The notes beneath the pieces are model-generated. The model was not told where the DNA came from, searched no databases, and saw only the letters and a program-made list of their open reading frames with translations. From assembly GCF_018380615.1 (NCBI RefSeq), contig NZ_JAGYVZ010000003.1, positions 248,001 through 312,000 on the forward strand: a stretch of DNA of 64,000 bases, read 5' to 3'. Positions 17,477 to 26,277 of the stretch are shown here, in pieces. Within the stretch, counting starts at the first letter, position 1. Every line of letters begins with the position of its first letter. Source of the stretch: Flavobacterium psychroterrae. Its GTDB lineage: Bacteria; Bacteroidota; Bacteroidia; Flavobacteriales; Flavobacteriaceae. A program made the translations under genes and the position numbers.

Positions 17477-17876
17477 ATCTTTGTGTGTAAAATTTTTTAA
17501 ACACATAGAAACATAGATTCTTTACTTAAAAAAAGACGTTTCACTTGTTTAATACACATCAGCTGATATGGAAAAAAATGTGTTTTTTACGTGTTAAATA
17601 TTTTGTCACGCAGATTTTGCAGATTGAGCAGATTTTTTAATTCTTTGGACTTATGGATTTGATTTAAAACACATATTAGTACGACCCGAGCTATGCGCTA
17701 ATATTTTAAAATGAAATGCCTTTTTACGTTCCCTAAAATCTATGTTTCTATGTGTTTAAATTAAATACAAAGTTTAAAAAAGACAATCTAATATTTTTTA
17801 TCAATTACAACCCAAAGACCTAAAATTATCTAATTAAATGTCGTTCTTTTATACTTTACAATTCTTAAAGTAAGAT
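17477..17876. repeat. 400-base gap with 23-bp inverted repeat
   Basis: Perfect 23-base arms at 17496-17518 and 17738-17760 share the core AACACATAGAAACATAG with the gap at 14935-15073. The 219 bases between them hold further loosely repeated pieces (CAGATTTTGCAGATTGAGCAGATTT near 17610, split here only by similarity) and no gene. The rest of the gap shows no clear promoter. Confidence 0.8.
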
Positions 17877-19517
17877 ATGCAGGAATTTGACACGATTATC
17901 ATAGGTTCAGGAGTAGGAGGATTATCAACTGCAATTTGTCTCGCAAGAGCAGGGCAAAAAGTTTTGGTACTCGAACAACATTATGTTCCCGGAGGATGGA
18001 GCCATAGTTTTACCTTAAACGGACAGCGTTTTAGTCCCGGCGTTCATTATGTAGGATTGCTTGAAGAAGGACAATCAACAAACGAATTGTATAGAGGTTT
18101 AGGAATTGCCAATGATATGGTTTTTTTTAGAATGAATAAAAACGCTTACGAACATTGTTTGATTGGCGATGAAACTTTCGATTTGCCGGCAGGACTTGAT
18201 AATCTTAAGAAAACACTTTCGGATCACTTTCCGCACGAAGAAAAAAACATACACGAATACCTTTCACTTGTAAAAAAAGTAAGCTACGAATTGCAGTTAA
18301 TTCCAAAACTAAAAGGCTTTTGGCAAAATATTACCGTTCCGTTTCGTACCAAACATTTTGGCAAATTTGCTTTATTTCCATTAAAAAAAGTAATTGGCTG
18401 GCATGTAAAAGATCCTAAACTAAAAGCAGTCTTAAATATTCAGTGTGGTGATCATGGACTTTCTCCCAATCGCGCTTGTTTTCCTGTTCATTGCTCTGTT
18501 ATGAATCATTATTTTGATGGAGGATTTTATCCCATGGGCGGCGGCGGTGGAATCGTAAAAGCAATGACAAACGGCATAAAAAGACAAGGCGGAGAAATCA
18601 GGGTAAAACAAAATGTTCGCAAAATCATTATCGAAAATAAAAAAGCCGTTGGGATTCATCTTGAAAATGGCGAAGAAATACGGGCTAAAAATATTGTTTC
18701 AAATGCTGATCCTTCCATCACTTATTTAAAATTAATTGATAAAGAACATCTCAGTAAATCACTTCTCAAAAAACTTGACAAAACTAAATATTCCGTTACT
18801 TCTCTAATTTTATTTTTAACGCTTGATGTTGATGTTACCCTATATAATATAGATTCCGGAAATATCTGGATGATGAAAGATGAAAATGACGATGCTAATT
18901 TTGAACATTTAATGAGTGATACAATCGATTCCGGAGATTCATTTCCTTCGGTATTTATAAGTTGTACAACACTTAAAGATCCGGCGAGTTTTAACGGACG
19001 TTATCATAATTTCGAAATTGTCACTTATGTCAATTATGATCATTTAAAAGATTTTAATGGTTTAGAAGATTATCACAACGAGGATTATAAAAAATTCAAA
19101 GAAAAAGTCATCGACAAACTGATGAATAATGTCGAAAAAATAATTCCGAACGCGAAGCAGTATATTATCCAGGCAGAATTAGGAACTCCTAAAACCAATG
19201 AATTCTATATTAATTCAACAAAAGGAAATGTTTACGGAACCGAGAAAACCTTAAATCAGGTTGGGCCTTTTGCTTATAAAAACAAAACCGAGATCGAAAA
19301 TCTATTTCTTTGCGGTGCCTGTACTTTATCTCATGGCGTTGCAGGAGCAACTTATTCCGGAGTTTCGGCGGCAGCGGCAATTCTGGGATGTACATCTGAT
19401 GATTTAATAATTGAAGATAAAAATCAAAAAATCAGAATTTATGATGCCGAAGATTCATCAACATGGCCGGATTGGGTTCACACAAAACGATCAGACAAAA
19501 TAAGGAAATTCGTTTAA
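17877..19517 (+). CDS. CrtI/RetSat-like FAD-dependent oxidoreductase
   Basis: 546 residues. FAD-binding dinucleotide motif DTIIIGSGVGGLSTAICLARAGQ followed by LVLEQHYVPGGWSHSF, and the C-terminal FAD site FLCGACTLSHGVAGATYSG, both as in the phytoene desaturase, carotenoid isomerase and retinol saturase group. Acts on conjugated polyenes in known relatives. In a flexirubin cluster it may isomerise or desaturate the aryl polyene chain. A second, diverged member lies at 41393-42910. It is followed 44 bases later by darA. Confidence 0.87.
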   Translation: MQEFDTIIIGSGVGGLSTAICLARAGQKVLVLEQHYVPGGWSHSFTLNGQRFSPGVHYVGLLEEGQSTNELYRGLGIANDMVFFRMNKNAYEHCLIGDETFDLPAGLDNLKKTLSDHFPHEEKNIHEYLSLVKKVSYELQLIPKLKGFWQNITVPFRTKHFGKFALFPLKKVIGWHVKDPKLKAVLNIQCGDHGLSPNRACFPVHCSVMNHYFDGGFYPMGGGGGIVKAMTNGIKRQGGEIRVKQNVRKIIIENKKAVGIHLENGEEIRAKNIVSNADPSITYLKLIDKEHLSKSLLKKLDKTKYSVTSLILFLTLDVDVTLYNIDSGNIWMMKDENDDANFEHLMSDTIDSGDSFPSVFISCTTLKDPASFNGRYHNFEIVTYVNYDHLKDFNGLEDYHNEDYKKFKEKVIDKLMNNVEKIIPNAKQYIIQAELGTPKTNEFYINSTKGNVYGTEKTLNQVGPFAYKNKTEIENLFLCGACTLSHGVAGATYSGVSAAAAILGCTSDDLIIEDKNQKIRIYDAEDSSTWPDWVHTKRSDKIRKFV

Positions 19518-19561
19518 AAAAAATACTTATTTTTGCGCAACCACCAAAGCCAACAATCCAA

Positions 19562-20464
19562 ATGAAAAATGTTCTTGTTATTTATTATTCCCAATCAGGA
19601 CAATTAGAAGAGATTGCGCGAAACATTGCAAAGCCTTTCCTGAATTCAGAAGAAATAAATGTAACGTTTCACGAAATAAAATTAGAAAACCCTTTTCCTT
19701 TTCCCTGGGATAAAGATTCTTTTTTCGGCGCTTTCCCGGAATCTTTTCTGCAAATTCCAAGAGAATTAAAACCTGTTTCTGAAGCAATTTTAAATACAAA
19801 ATTTGACTTGGTTTTATTTCATTATCAGGTTTGGTATTTGTCGCCATCGATTCCTATAAATTCATTTTTGAAAAGTAATGATGCTAAAAAAATATTAAAC
19901 GATACGCCAGTTATTACCATTAGCGGTTCTCGCAATATGTGGATTATGGCGCAGGAAAAAATCAAAAATTTATTAAAAGACGCAAATGCAAAATTGGTAG
20001 GAAATGTTGCTTTAGTAGATCGCGTTGGAAATTTAATCAGCGTAATCACGATTGTAGAATGGATGTTCTCCGGAGTTAAGAAAAAATATTTGGGAATTTT
20101 TCCGTTACCGGGAGTTTCTGACAAAGATATTCAGGAGTCGGATAAGTTTGGAGAAGTAATGTTTTCGGCATTAAAAGACAATAATCTGAACGATTTACAG
20201 CCAAAATTACTTGCTATTGGAGCAGTAAAAATTAGCCCATATTTAGTTACGGTTGACAGAACCGCAAATAAAATTTTCAATAAATGGTCAAATTTGATTT
20301 ATAAACATCAAAAAAACAGAAAACAGCTTCTTAAAGTATTTAATGTTTATTTATTCCTCGCGATATGGTTAATCTCACCAATAGTATATATATTGCACCT
20401 TATTACCTACCCGTTTAAGTTAAAAACCATAAAAAAAGAAACTCGATATTATCAAGGAGTTTAG
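19562..20464 (+). CDS. darA: Dialkylresorcinol-forming protein DarA
   Basis: 300 residues from ATG 19562; the open frame reaches back to 19463 inside the previous gene, but the upstream part is unlike the family. N-terminal flavodoxin-like motif VLVIYYSQSGQLEEIARN, a middle segment typical of NAD(P)H:quinone-reductase folds, and a hydrophobic C-terminal span (VYLFLAIWLISPIVYILHLITY). Sequence and position directly before darB match the DarA proteins of Flavobacterium and Pseudomonas, which act with DarB as the aromatising partner in 2,5-dialkylresorcinol synthesis. Confidence 0.9.
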   Translation: MKNVLVIYYSQSGQLEEIARNIAKPFLNSEEINVTFHEIKLENPFPFPWDKDSFFGAFPESFLQIPRELKPVSEAILNTKFDLVLFHYQVWYLSPSIPINSFLKSNDAKKILNDTPVITISGSRNMWIMAQEKIKNLLKDANAKLVGNVALVDRVGNLISVITIVEWMFSGVKKKYLGIFPLPGVSDKDIQESDKFGEVMFSALKDNNLNDLQPKLLAIGAVKISPYLVTVDRTANKIFNKWSNLIYKHQKNRKQLLKVFNVYLFLAIWLISPIVYILHLITYPFKLKTIKKETRYYQGV

Positions 20465-20480
20465 AAGACGAAATTAGATT

Positions 20481-21614
20481 ATGTTTGAAGTATATATTAC
20501 CAGAGCCGCAAAGTATTTGCCAAATGAAGCTGTTTCTAATGACGAAATGGAAGAGTATTTAGGACTCATAAATGATGCTGCTTCTAAAGCAAGACGCATT
20601 ATTTTGCGCAATAATAAAATTACAAGCCGTTATTACGCCATTGACAAAACCGGAAAAAGCACGCATAATAATGCTGAGTTAACCCATAATGCAATTGCTC
20701 AATTATTTGATGAAAACTTTACAGCACAGGATTTAGAAGTACTTTCATGCGGAACCTCAACTCCAGATGTTTTTCTGCCTTCGCATGCCGCGATGGTTCA
20801 TGGTTTGTTAAAAAATAAATCGGTAGAATTAAATTCATCCACCGGAGTTTGCTGTGCCGGAATGAATTCATTAAAATTTGGTTTCCTTTCGATAAAGTCA
20901 GGAAATTCTCAAAATGCAATTTGCACAGGATCAGAAAAAGTTTCATCATGGTTAAATGCCCAAATGTACAATCATGAAGCAGCAAATTTAAAAAGCCTTG
21001 AAGAGCAGCCAATTATTGCCTTCAAAAAAGATTTTTTACGCTGGATGTTATCTGACGGCGCAGGAGCTTTTTTATTAGAAAATAAACCAAGCGGTGCTAT
21101 TTCTTTAAAAATCGAATGGATGGAAGCTTTTTCATATGCTTATGAATTAGAAACCTGCATGTACGCCGGTGGGGACAAACAAGAAAATGGCGAAATAAAA
21201 TCATGGAGCGATTATCCTCCAGAACAATGGTTAAACGAATCCGTTTTTGCAATTAAACAAGATGTAAAATTACTGGATGAATTTATACTTTCTAAAGGAG
21301 CTGAAAGTATGAGCGATGCCATGTCTAAAAATAATATTAGTTCAGATCAGGTCGATTATTTTATTCCTCACGTTTCTTCAAACTTTTTTGTCGAAGGATT
21401 AAAGAAAGGATTAACTGAAAAAGGAATTGGAATGGCAGATGAAAAATGGTTCATGAATCTTTCAAGAGTTGGAAATGTAGGTTCGGCCTCTATTTACCTA
21501 GCTGTTGAAGAATTGATGAATTCAGGAAATTTAAAAAAAGGAGATCGTATTCTTTTATCAGTTCCTGAAAGTGGAAGATTTTCTTTTGCATATGCGTATT
21601 TAACCGTTTGCTAA
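20481..21614 (+). CDS. darB: Beta-ketoacyl-ACP synthase III-like DarB
   Basis: 377 residues of the KAS III fold. Cys125 in TGVCCAGMNS, His297 in FIPHVSSNF and Asn332 in RVGNVGSASIY form the family Cys-His-Asn triad. DarB joins two beta-keto or activated acyl units to the cyclohexanedione that DarA then aromatises, giving the resorcinol half of flexirubin. It lies 16 bases after darA and shares TAATG with the next gene, indicating coupled translation. Confidence 0.93.
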   Translation: MFEVYITRAAKYLPNEAVSNDEMEEYLGLINDAASKARRIILRNNKITSRYYAIDKTGKSTHNNAELTHNAIAQLFDENFTAQDLEVLSCGTSTPDVFLPSHAAMVHGLLKNKSVELNSSTGVCCAGMNSLKFGFLSIKSGNSQNAICTGSEKVSSWLNAQMYNHEAANLKSLEEQPIIAFKKDFLRWMLSDGAGAFLLENKPSGAISLKIEWMEAFSYAYELETCMYAGGDKQENGEIKSWSDYPPEQWLNESVFAIKQDVKLLDEFILSKGAESMSDAMSKNNISSDQVDYFIPHVSSNFFVEGLKKGLTEKGIGMADEKWFMNLSRVGNVGSASIYLAVEELMNSGNLKKGDRILLSVPESGRFSFAYAYLTVC

Positions 21615-22045
21615 TGGAAACGACTTTACTTTTAGAAAAAGAAGCTGTCGAAAATTTACTGCCGCAAAAGTTTCCTTTTGTTATGGTAGATAAAATGTAT
21701 TCGTTTACCGAAACTTCATTGGTTTCAGGTTTTAAAATTAAAAACGATAATATATTTTTTGACAATGATACTTTTCTGGAAGCAGGTTTAATCGAACATA
21801 TGGCACAATCTGTTGCGTTACACACAGGTTATCAATTTTTTCTGAAAAACGAAATAGCTCCAACTGGCTACATAGGTTCTATCAAGGAAATTGTGATTAA
21901 AAGATTGCCAAAAATTAACGATACAATTCAATCAACGGTAACTATTTTACAAGAGTTTGCCGGAATTACGCTAGTTGATATTGTAACAACTTTGAACAAC
22001 GAAGAAATTGCAAACGGACAAATGAAAACTGTTTTAGCAAAATGA
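21614..22045 (+). CDS. Hotdog-fold dehydratase-like protein, first of a tandem pair
   Basis: 143 residues from ATG 21614, which shares its first base with the darB stop. Hotdog fold of the FabZ/ApeP type. Conserved Glu61 in AGLIEHMAQ is present, but the family LPHxxPM motif reads LPQKFPF, so the histidine is Gln18, and the GHFPG segment of FabZ is absent. The gene overlaps the next, closely similar hotdog gene by 4 bases, which keeps the histidine. I infer that the two work as a heterodimer in polyene dehydration, as reported for ApeI:ApeP-type pairs in aryl polyene clusters. Confidence 0.85.
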   Translation: METTLLLEKEAVENLLPQKFPFVMVDKMYSFTETSLVSGFKIKNDNIFFDNDTFLEAGLIEHMAQSVALHTGYQFFLKNEIAPTGYIGSIKEIVIKRLPKINDTIQSTVTILQEFAGITLVDIVTTLNNEEIANGQMKTVLAK

Positions 22046-22512
22046 TTACAACAATGAAAACCGGAGTTGATATACAAAATTACTTACCGCACCGAGCGCC
22101 AATGCTTATGGTGGATTTAATTTTGGATATAGATGCAAACTTTGTAGAAACCACCTTTTTGATAAAAAAGGATAACATTTTTATCGACAACAACATTTTT
22201 ATCGAAGCGGGTTTAATCGAAAACACAGCACAAACATGTTCGTCTATTGTAGGTAAAAAATATTTTTTTGAAGAAGACGGAACAGAAAACGAAAACATAA
22301 ATGTATTGGGTTTCATCAGTGCAATAAAAAACCTTAAAATACATTTGCTTCCAAAAGTAGGCGATACGATTATTACCAAAGCTACTTTGGTTTCAAAATT
22401 CGAAGGTGACGATTATACTTTGTGTACCATGCGCTGCGAAAGTATATGGGGACATAAATTACTATTAGAATGCGAAATTAATTTGTTCATTCAAAAGATA
22501 GTTTCGGTGTAA
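22042..22512 (+). CDS. ApeP-like hotdog dehydratase, second of a tandem pair
   Basis: 156 residues. Carries YLPHRAPMLMVD with His17 and AGLIENTAQT with Glu60, as in ApeP-type dehydratases of aryl polyene clusters. It lacks GHFPG. It starts within the previous hotdog gene (ATGA overlap) and resembles it throughout, so it probably arose by duplication. A later in-frame ATG at 22054 is possible. Likely job: dehydration of 3-hydroxyacyl-ACP in building the conjugated chain. Confidence 0.87.
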   Translation: MITTMKTGVDIQNYLPHRAPMLMVDLILDIDANFVETTFLIKKDNIFIDNNIFIEAGLIENTAQTCSSIVGKKYFFEEDGTENENINVLGFISAIKNLKIHLLPKVGDTIITKATLVSKFEGDDYTLCTMRCESIWGHKLLLECEINLFIQKIVSV

Positions 22513-22821
22513 ATGAATGCTAAAAAAATCGTTTTGCATTTATTAATCCGAATTGGGATTTTAGTTCTTCTGGTCGGATCTGTTTTTTTACTTTGGTATC
22601 TTACCGTCGATCGTCATAAACATAGTCAAGGAGACGATCACAAACATTTTGATACTGGTTTAGGATTCTTTATTATGGAATTTATGGCAATCCAGGCATT
22701 TTGTTTGGGAATGTTGATAGAAATGATTTATTTATTTGTGAAGAAAAAACAAAATTTAGGATTCACAAATCTGGGGTTTTTAATAATTAGTTTATGTATC
22801 GCATTAGCCTTATGTATCTAA
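22513..22821 (+). CDS. Small membrane protein of the pigment operon
   Basis: 102 residues with three hydrophobic segments (about 9-29, 50-72, 80-101) and a His/Asp-rich loop between the first two (DRHKHSQGDDHKHFDTG) that might bind metal. It starts directly after the previous stop (TAAATG), so it is co-translated. I do not recognise a family. Role unknown; location suggests inner-membrane assembly or export of the pigment. Confidence 0.75.
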   Translation: MNAKKIVLHLLIRIGILVLLVGSVFLLWYLTVDRHKHSQGDDHKHFDTGLGFFIMEFMAIQAFCLGMLIEMIYLFVKKKQNLGFTNLGFLIISLCIALALCI

Positions 22822-22836
22822 TAAATTAATAATGAA

Positions 22837-23241
22837 ATGGAAAAAGAAAAAGTACCACAAGACAAGAGCAACTTAACAAAAAACAACGTAAAAGAACTTT
22901 TGTATGCTACAGATGAAAACGGAGAATATACTACAACCTTAAGTACCGGCTGGGAACCTAAAAGTATTGCACTATCCAATTCAATAGACGAAATAAACGA
23001 ACGAATTGCTGAAGCAAAAATGCAAGTCGAAATTGGCGAAGTAAGCCCGATTTGTTATTATATGGAACGCTCTAAAATGGATCTTACTATTTTAGCAAGT
23101 TATGTTGGCATGTGGAAATGGCGCGTAAAAAGACATTTTAAACCAACTGTTTTTGCCAAATTAAATGATTCTATTCTAAAAAAATATGCCGACGCTTTTG
23201 AAATTTCAATCGCCGAATTAAAAAATATTAAAACAGACTAA
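22837..23241 (+). CDS. Conserved hypothetical protein with helix-turn-helix-like C-terminus
   Basis: 134 residues, charged, no signal or membrane segment. The N-terminal half is unfamiliar. The C-terminal half (about 75-132, MDLTILASYVGMWKWRVKRH then KLNDSILKKYADAFEISIAE) has the spacing of an Xre-type helix-turn-helix, but the recognition helix is unusual (WKWRVKRH), so DNA binding is uncertain. It could instead be a small adaptor. It shares TAATG with the BtrH-like gene that follows, so the two products are probably made together. Confidence 0.7.
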   Translation: MEKEKVPQDKSNLTKNNVKELLYATDENGEYTTTLSTGWEPKSIALSNSIDEINERIAEAKMQVEIGEVSPICYYMERSKMDLTILASYVGMWKWRVKRHFKPTVFAKLNDSILKKYADAFEISIAELKNIKTD

Positions 23242-24239
23242 TGCAAATCAATTTTACACATCATCAATCTGCTCATTGTGAGAACGGAGTAGCTTCGAAT
23301 TTGTTAAAAAACAACGGACTGAACATCAGCGAACCGATGGTTTTTGGTATTGGTTCTGGACTTTTTTTCGTGTATTTGCCTTTTATAAAAGTAAATCACG
23401 CACCCGCAATTAGCTATAGAACTTTGCCGGGACAAATTTTCAATAAACTGGCAAGCCGTTTAAATTTAAAAATAAAAAGACAAAAATTCTCTTCTACAGT
23501 AAATGCAAACAAAGCATTAGACGAAAATTTAAAAAACAATATTCCAACCGGATTACAAGTTGGCGTTTATCATTTGAGTTATTTTCCAGATGAATATCGC
23601 TTTCATTTTAATGCACACAATTTAGTTGTTTATGGAAAAACCGAAACCGATTATTTAGTCAGCGATCCTGTTATGGAAACGGTTACGACTTTAACACATG
23701 ACGAATTAGACAAAGTACGTTTTGCCAAAGGTGCTTTTGCGCCAAGAGGACAAATGTATTATCCAATTCAAATTCCGGAAAATGTTGACTTGAAAAGTGC
23801 CATCATAAAAGGAATCAAAAATACTTGTCGCGATATGTTGGCGCCAATGCCAATTATTGGTGTACGCGGAATAAAATTTGTTTCCAGACAAATTCGTAAA
23901 TGGCCTATAAAACACGGCGCCAAAAAAGCCAATCATTACTTGGCGCAAATGGTTCGTATGCAGGAAGAAATTGGAACCGGCGGCGGCGGATTTAGATTTA
24001 TTTATGCGGCATTTTTACAAGAAGCTTCGGTAATTTTAAATAATGAAGAATTAAAAACGCTTTCTAAAGAAATGACATTAATTGGAGATTCATGGCGTAA
24101 TTTTGCTGTTGAAGCTTCAAGAATTTACAAAAACCGAAGTGCCAAAGATGATGCTTACAATGCCATTGCCGATGAACTTTTGGACATTGCCAATAGAGAA
24201 GAAATCTTTTTCAAAAAACTAAAAAAAGCGATTAGCTAA
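23241..24239 (+). CDS. BtrH-like acyltransferase (BtrH_N + DUF4872-type)
   Basis: 332 residues. The N-terminal part matches the BtrH family: FTHHQSAHCENGVASNLL with Cys13, then FNAHNLVVYGKTETDYLVSDP with His126 and Asp142, together a papain-like Cys-His-Asp set. The C-terminal part (about 190-330) fits the domain that accompanies BtrH_N (DUF4872). BtrH of butirosin biosynthesis moves an acyl group from an ACP to an aminoglycoside. By analogy this protein could move the ACP-bound aryl polyene acid onto the dialkylresorcinol hydroxyl, the ester-forming step of flexirubin. That is inference; no experimental support is known to me. Confidence 0.85.
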   Translation: MQINFTHHQSAHCENGVASNLLKNNGLNISEPMVFGIGSGLFFVYLPFIKVNHAPAISYRTLPGQIFNKLASRLNLKIKRQKFSSTVNANKALDENLKNNIPTGLQVGVYHLSYFPDEYRFHFNAHNLVVYGKTETDYLVSDPVMETVTTLTHDELDKVRFAKGAFAPRGQMYYPIQIPENVDLKSAIIKGIKNTCRDMLAPMPIIGVRGIKFVSRQIRKWPIKHGAKKANHYLAQMVRMQEEIGTGGGGFRFIYAAFLQEASVILNNEELKTLSKEMTLIGDSWRNFAVEASRIYKNRSAKDDAYNAIADELLDIANREEIFFKKLKKAIS

Positions 24240-24245
24240 TATATC

Positions 24246-24998
24246 TTGCAAACGATTATAAAAATAGAATCCCTTTCGAAAAAGTACAAAGATGCAGATA
24301 TGTATTCTTTGAACGACGTTTCGCTGGATATCAACGAAGGTCAGATTTTTGGATTATTGGGTCCAAATGGTGCCGGAAAAACAACATTAATTTCCATGCT
24401 ATGCGGATTGATCAAACCAACCTCAGGGCATTTTACAATTGATGAGCTGAACTACACCAATCATTCTTCAAAAATCAAAAAAATCATTGGCGTTGTTCCT
24501 CAGGAATATGCCTTGTACCCTACTTTGACCGCAAGAGAAAATTTACATTATTTTGGAAGTATGTACGGTTTAAAAGGCGCTTACTTAAAAGATAAAGTCG
24601 TTGAAACTTTAGATCTTTTGGGTTTACTAAAATTCGCTGATAAACGCATCGAAACTTTTTCAGGCGGAATGAAACGCAGAGTCAATTTGATTGCCGGAAT
24701 TCTGCACAATCCTAAAGTTTTATTTTTAGATGAACCAACCGTTGGTGTTGACGTTCAATCGAAAAATGCCATTATAGATTATTTGAAAGTTCTCAACAAA
24801 AACGGAACTACGATTATATATACGTCACATCATTTGGCTGAAGCTGAAGATTTTTGTACCCATATTGCCATTTTGGACCGAGGTAGAATTTACGCCCAGG
24901 GAACGCCATCAAGTCTAATTAACTCTACAGATGAAGCACAAAATCTCGAAGAAGTTTTTATTTCATTAACCGGTAAAGATTTTAGAGATGGTATATAA
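24246..24998 (+). CDS. ABC transporter ATP-binding protein
   Basis: 250 residues. Walker A GPNGAGKTT, signature FSGGMKRRV, Walker B VLFLDEPTVGVD and switch TSHHLAEAE are all intact. The start is TTG at 24246: the next ATG (24300) would remove the first beta-strand (IIKIESLSKKYKD) that the fold needs. Six bases after the BtrH-like gene and overlapping the permease by 11 bases. Together with the permease it forms an ABC-2-type exporter, probably for the pigment or a lipid precursor. Confidence 0.93.
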   Translation: MQTIIKIESLSKKYKDADMYSLNDVSLDINEGQIFGLLGPNGAGKTTLISMLCGLIKPTSGHFTIDELNYTNHSSKIKKIIGVVPQEYALYPTLTARENLHYFGSMYGLKGAYLKDKVVETLDLLGLLKFADKRIETFSGGMKRRVNLIAGILHNPKVLFLDEPTVGVDVQSKNAIIDYLKVLNKNGTTIIYTSHHLAEAEDFCTHIAILDRGRIYAQGTPSSLINSTDEAQNLEEVFISLTGKDFRDGI

Positions 24999-26277
24999 AA
25001 TTTGGATGTCAGTCGTAAAAGAATTTTTGCTGCTTAAACGAGATTTAGGCGGATTAATAATTCTATTTATCATGCCGCTGGTATTGGTCATCACGGTAAC
25101 TTTAATTCAGGACAGTACTTTTAAAACTATCAGTGATAATAAAATTCCGATTTTATTGGTTGATAATGACAACGGTTCTGTATCTAAAGCGGTGTTTGAT
25201 AATCTTGAAAAAAGCAATTTGTTTAGTGTTGTTACGCAAATCGACAATAAAACAATTACCGAAGAAGTCGCTAAAGAAGCCGTTTATAAAGGGAAATTTC
25301 AGTTGGCGATTATAATTCCGAAAAATCTAAGTATTGATTTACAAACCAAAATCGATCAGAATGTCGAGAACATTATCAGTAAAATGGGATTAACAGAAAC
25401 TGATACAACTGCTCAGACAGGAAAAACTAAAGTAATCAAGGAAAAAGAGGTGAAACTGTATTTTGACCCAGCGGTTCAAATGAGTTTCAAAAATGCCGTG
25501 ATGAATTCGATTGATAAAATGATTTCTCAAATCGAAACCAAATCAATTTACACTACTTTTCAAAATCAATTGGGAGAAGGAACTGTTGAATTCGATCAAA
25601 AGAGTTTCATTACTTTCAAAGAAATAATTCCAAGAATTAACAACAAAGAAGTACGTCCAAATTCGGTACAGCATAATGTTCCAGCGTGGACACTTTTTGC
25701 GATATTTTTTATCGTGATTCCGTTATCTATTAATATTGTTAAAGAAAAATCACAAGGAACATTCGTTCGCTTATTGACCAATCCGGTTTCTAATTTAGTC
25801 GTGATTATCGGGAAAACGATTACCTACTCTGCCATTTGTATGATTCAGTTTTATATGATGGTTGCCGTGGCGGTATTTTTATTTCCGCATATTGGTTTGC
25901 CTTCCTTAAACATCGAAGGACATTTGTTTTTAATGAGTGTCGTGGCTTTATTTTCAGGTTTTGCAGCCATTGGTTTCGGTATTTTATTAGGAACTGTTGC
26001 CAATACCCAAGAACAATCGGCTCCATTTGGCGCAACAAGTGTACTTATTCTGGCTGCCGTTGGCGGTGTTTGGGTGCCTGTTTTTGCAATGCCAACCATC
26101 ATGCAATATATCGCTAAATCATCACCCATGAATTGGGGATTAGAAGCTTTTTACGATGTATTATTGCGTAACGTTTCTTTCCTTGAAATCATCCCAAAAA
26201 TAAGTTTGTTATTTTTGTTCTTTATTATCACAACATCCATTGCCTTATTTTATGACAAAAAGAAAAGAACAGTATAA
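24988..26277 (+). CDS. ABC-2 type transporter permease
   Basis: 429 residues. One membrane span near the N-terminus (about 20-42), a large extracytoplasmic domain (about 45-225), then five spans in the C-terminal half including VPAWTLFAIFFIVIPLSIN and the typical KSQGTFVRLLTNPVS loop. This is the YhhJ/DrrB-like ABC-2 layout. It partners the ATPase just upstream. The end overlaps the thioesterase gene by 26 bases. Confidence 0.92.
   Translation: MVYKIWMSVVKEFLLLKRDLGGLIILFIMPLVLVITVTLIQDSTFKTISDNKIPILLVDNDNGSVSKAVFDNLEKSNLFSVVTQIDNKTITEEVAKEAVYKGKFQLAIIIPKNLSIDLQTKIDQNVENIISKMGLTETDTTAQTGKTKVIKEKEVKLYFDPAVQMSFKNAVMNSIDKMISQIETKSIYTTFQNQLGEGTVEFDQKSFITFKEIIPRINNKEVRPNSVQHNVPAWTLFAIFFIVIPLSINIVKEKSQGTFVRLLTNPVSNLVVIIGKTITYSAICMIQFYMMVAVAVFLFPHIGLPSLNIEGHLFLMSVVALFSGFAAIGFGILLGTVANTQEQSAPFGATSVLILAAVGGVWVPVFAMPTIMQYIAKSSPMNWGLEAFYDVLLRNVSFLEIIPKISLLFLFFIITTSIALFYDKKKRTV

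Noticed and set aside
19463..19561. Longer N-terminus of DarA overlapping the CrtI-like gene
   Set aside because: The upstream residues are unlike the flavodoxin fold start, and ATG 19562 begins exactly with the first beta-strand.
25836..26129. Overlapping frames on both strands within the ABC permease
   Set aside because: Shadow frames of a conserved membrane protein; amino-acid composition is implausible.
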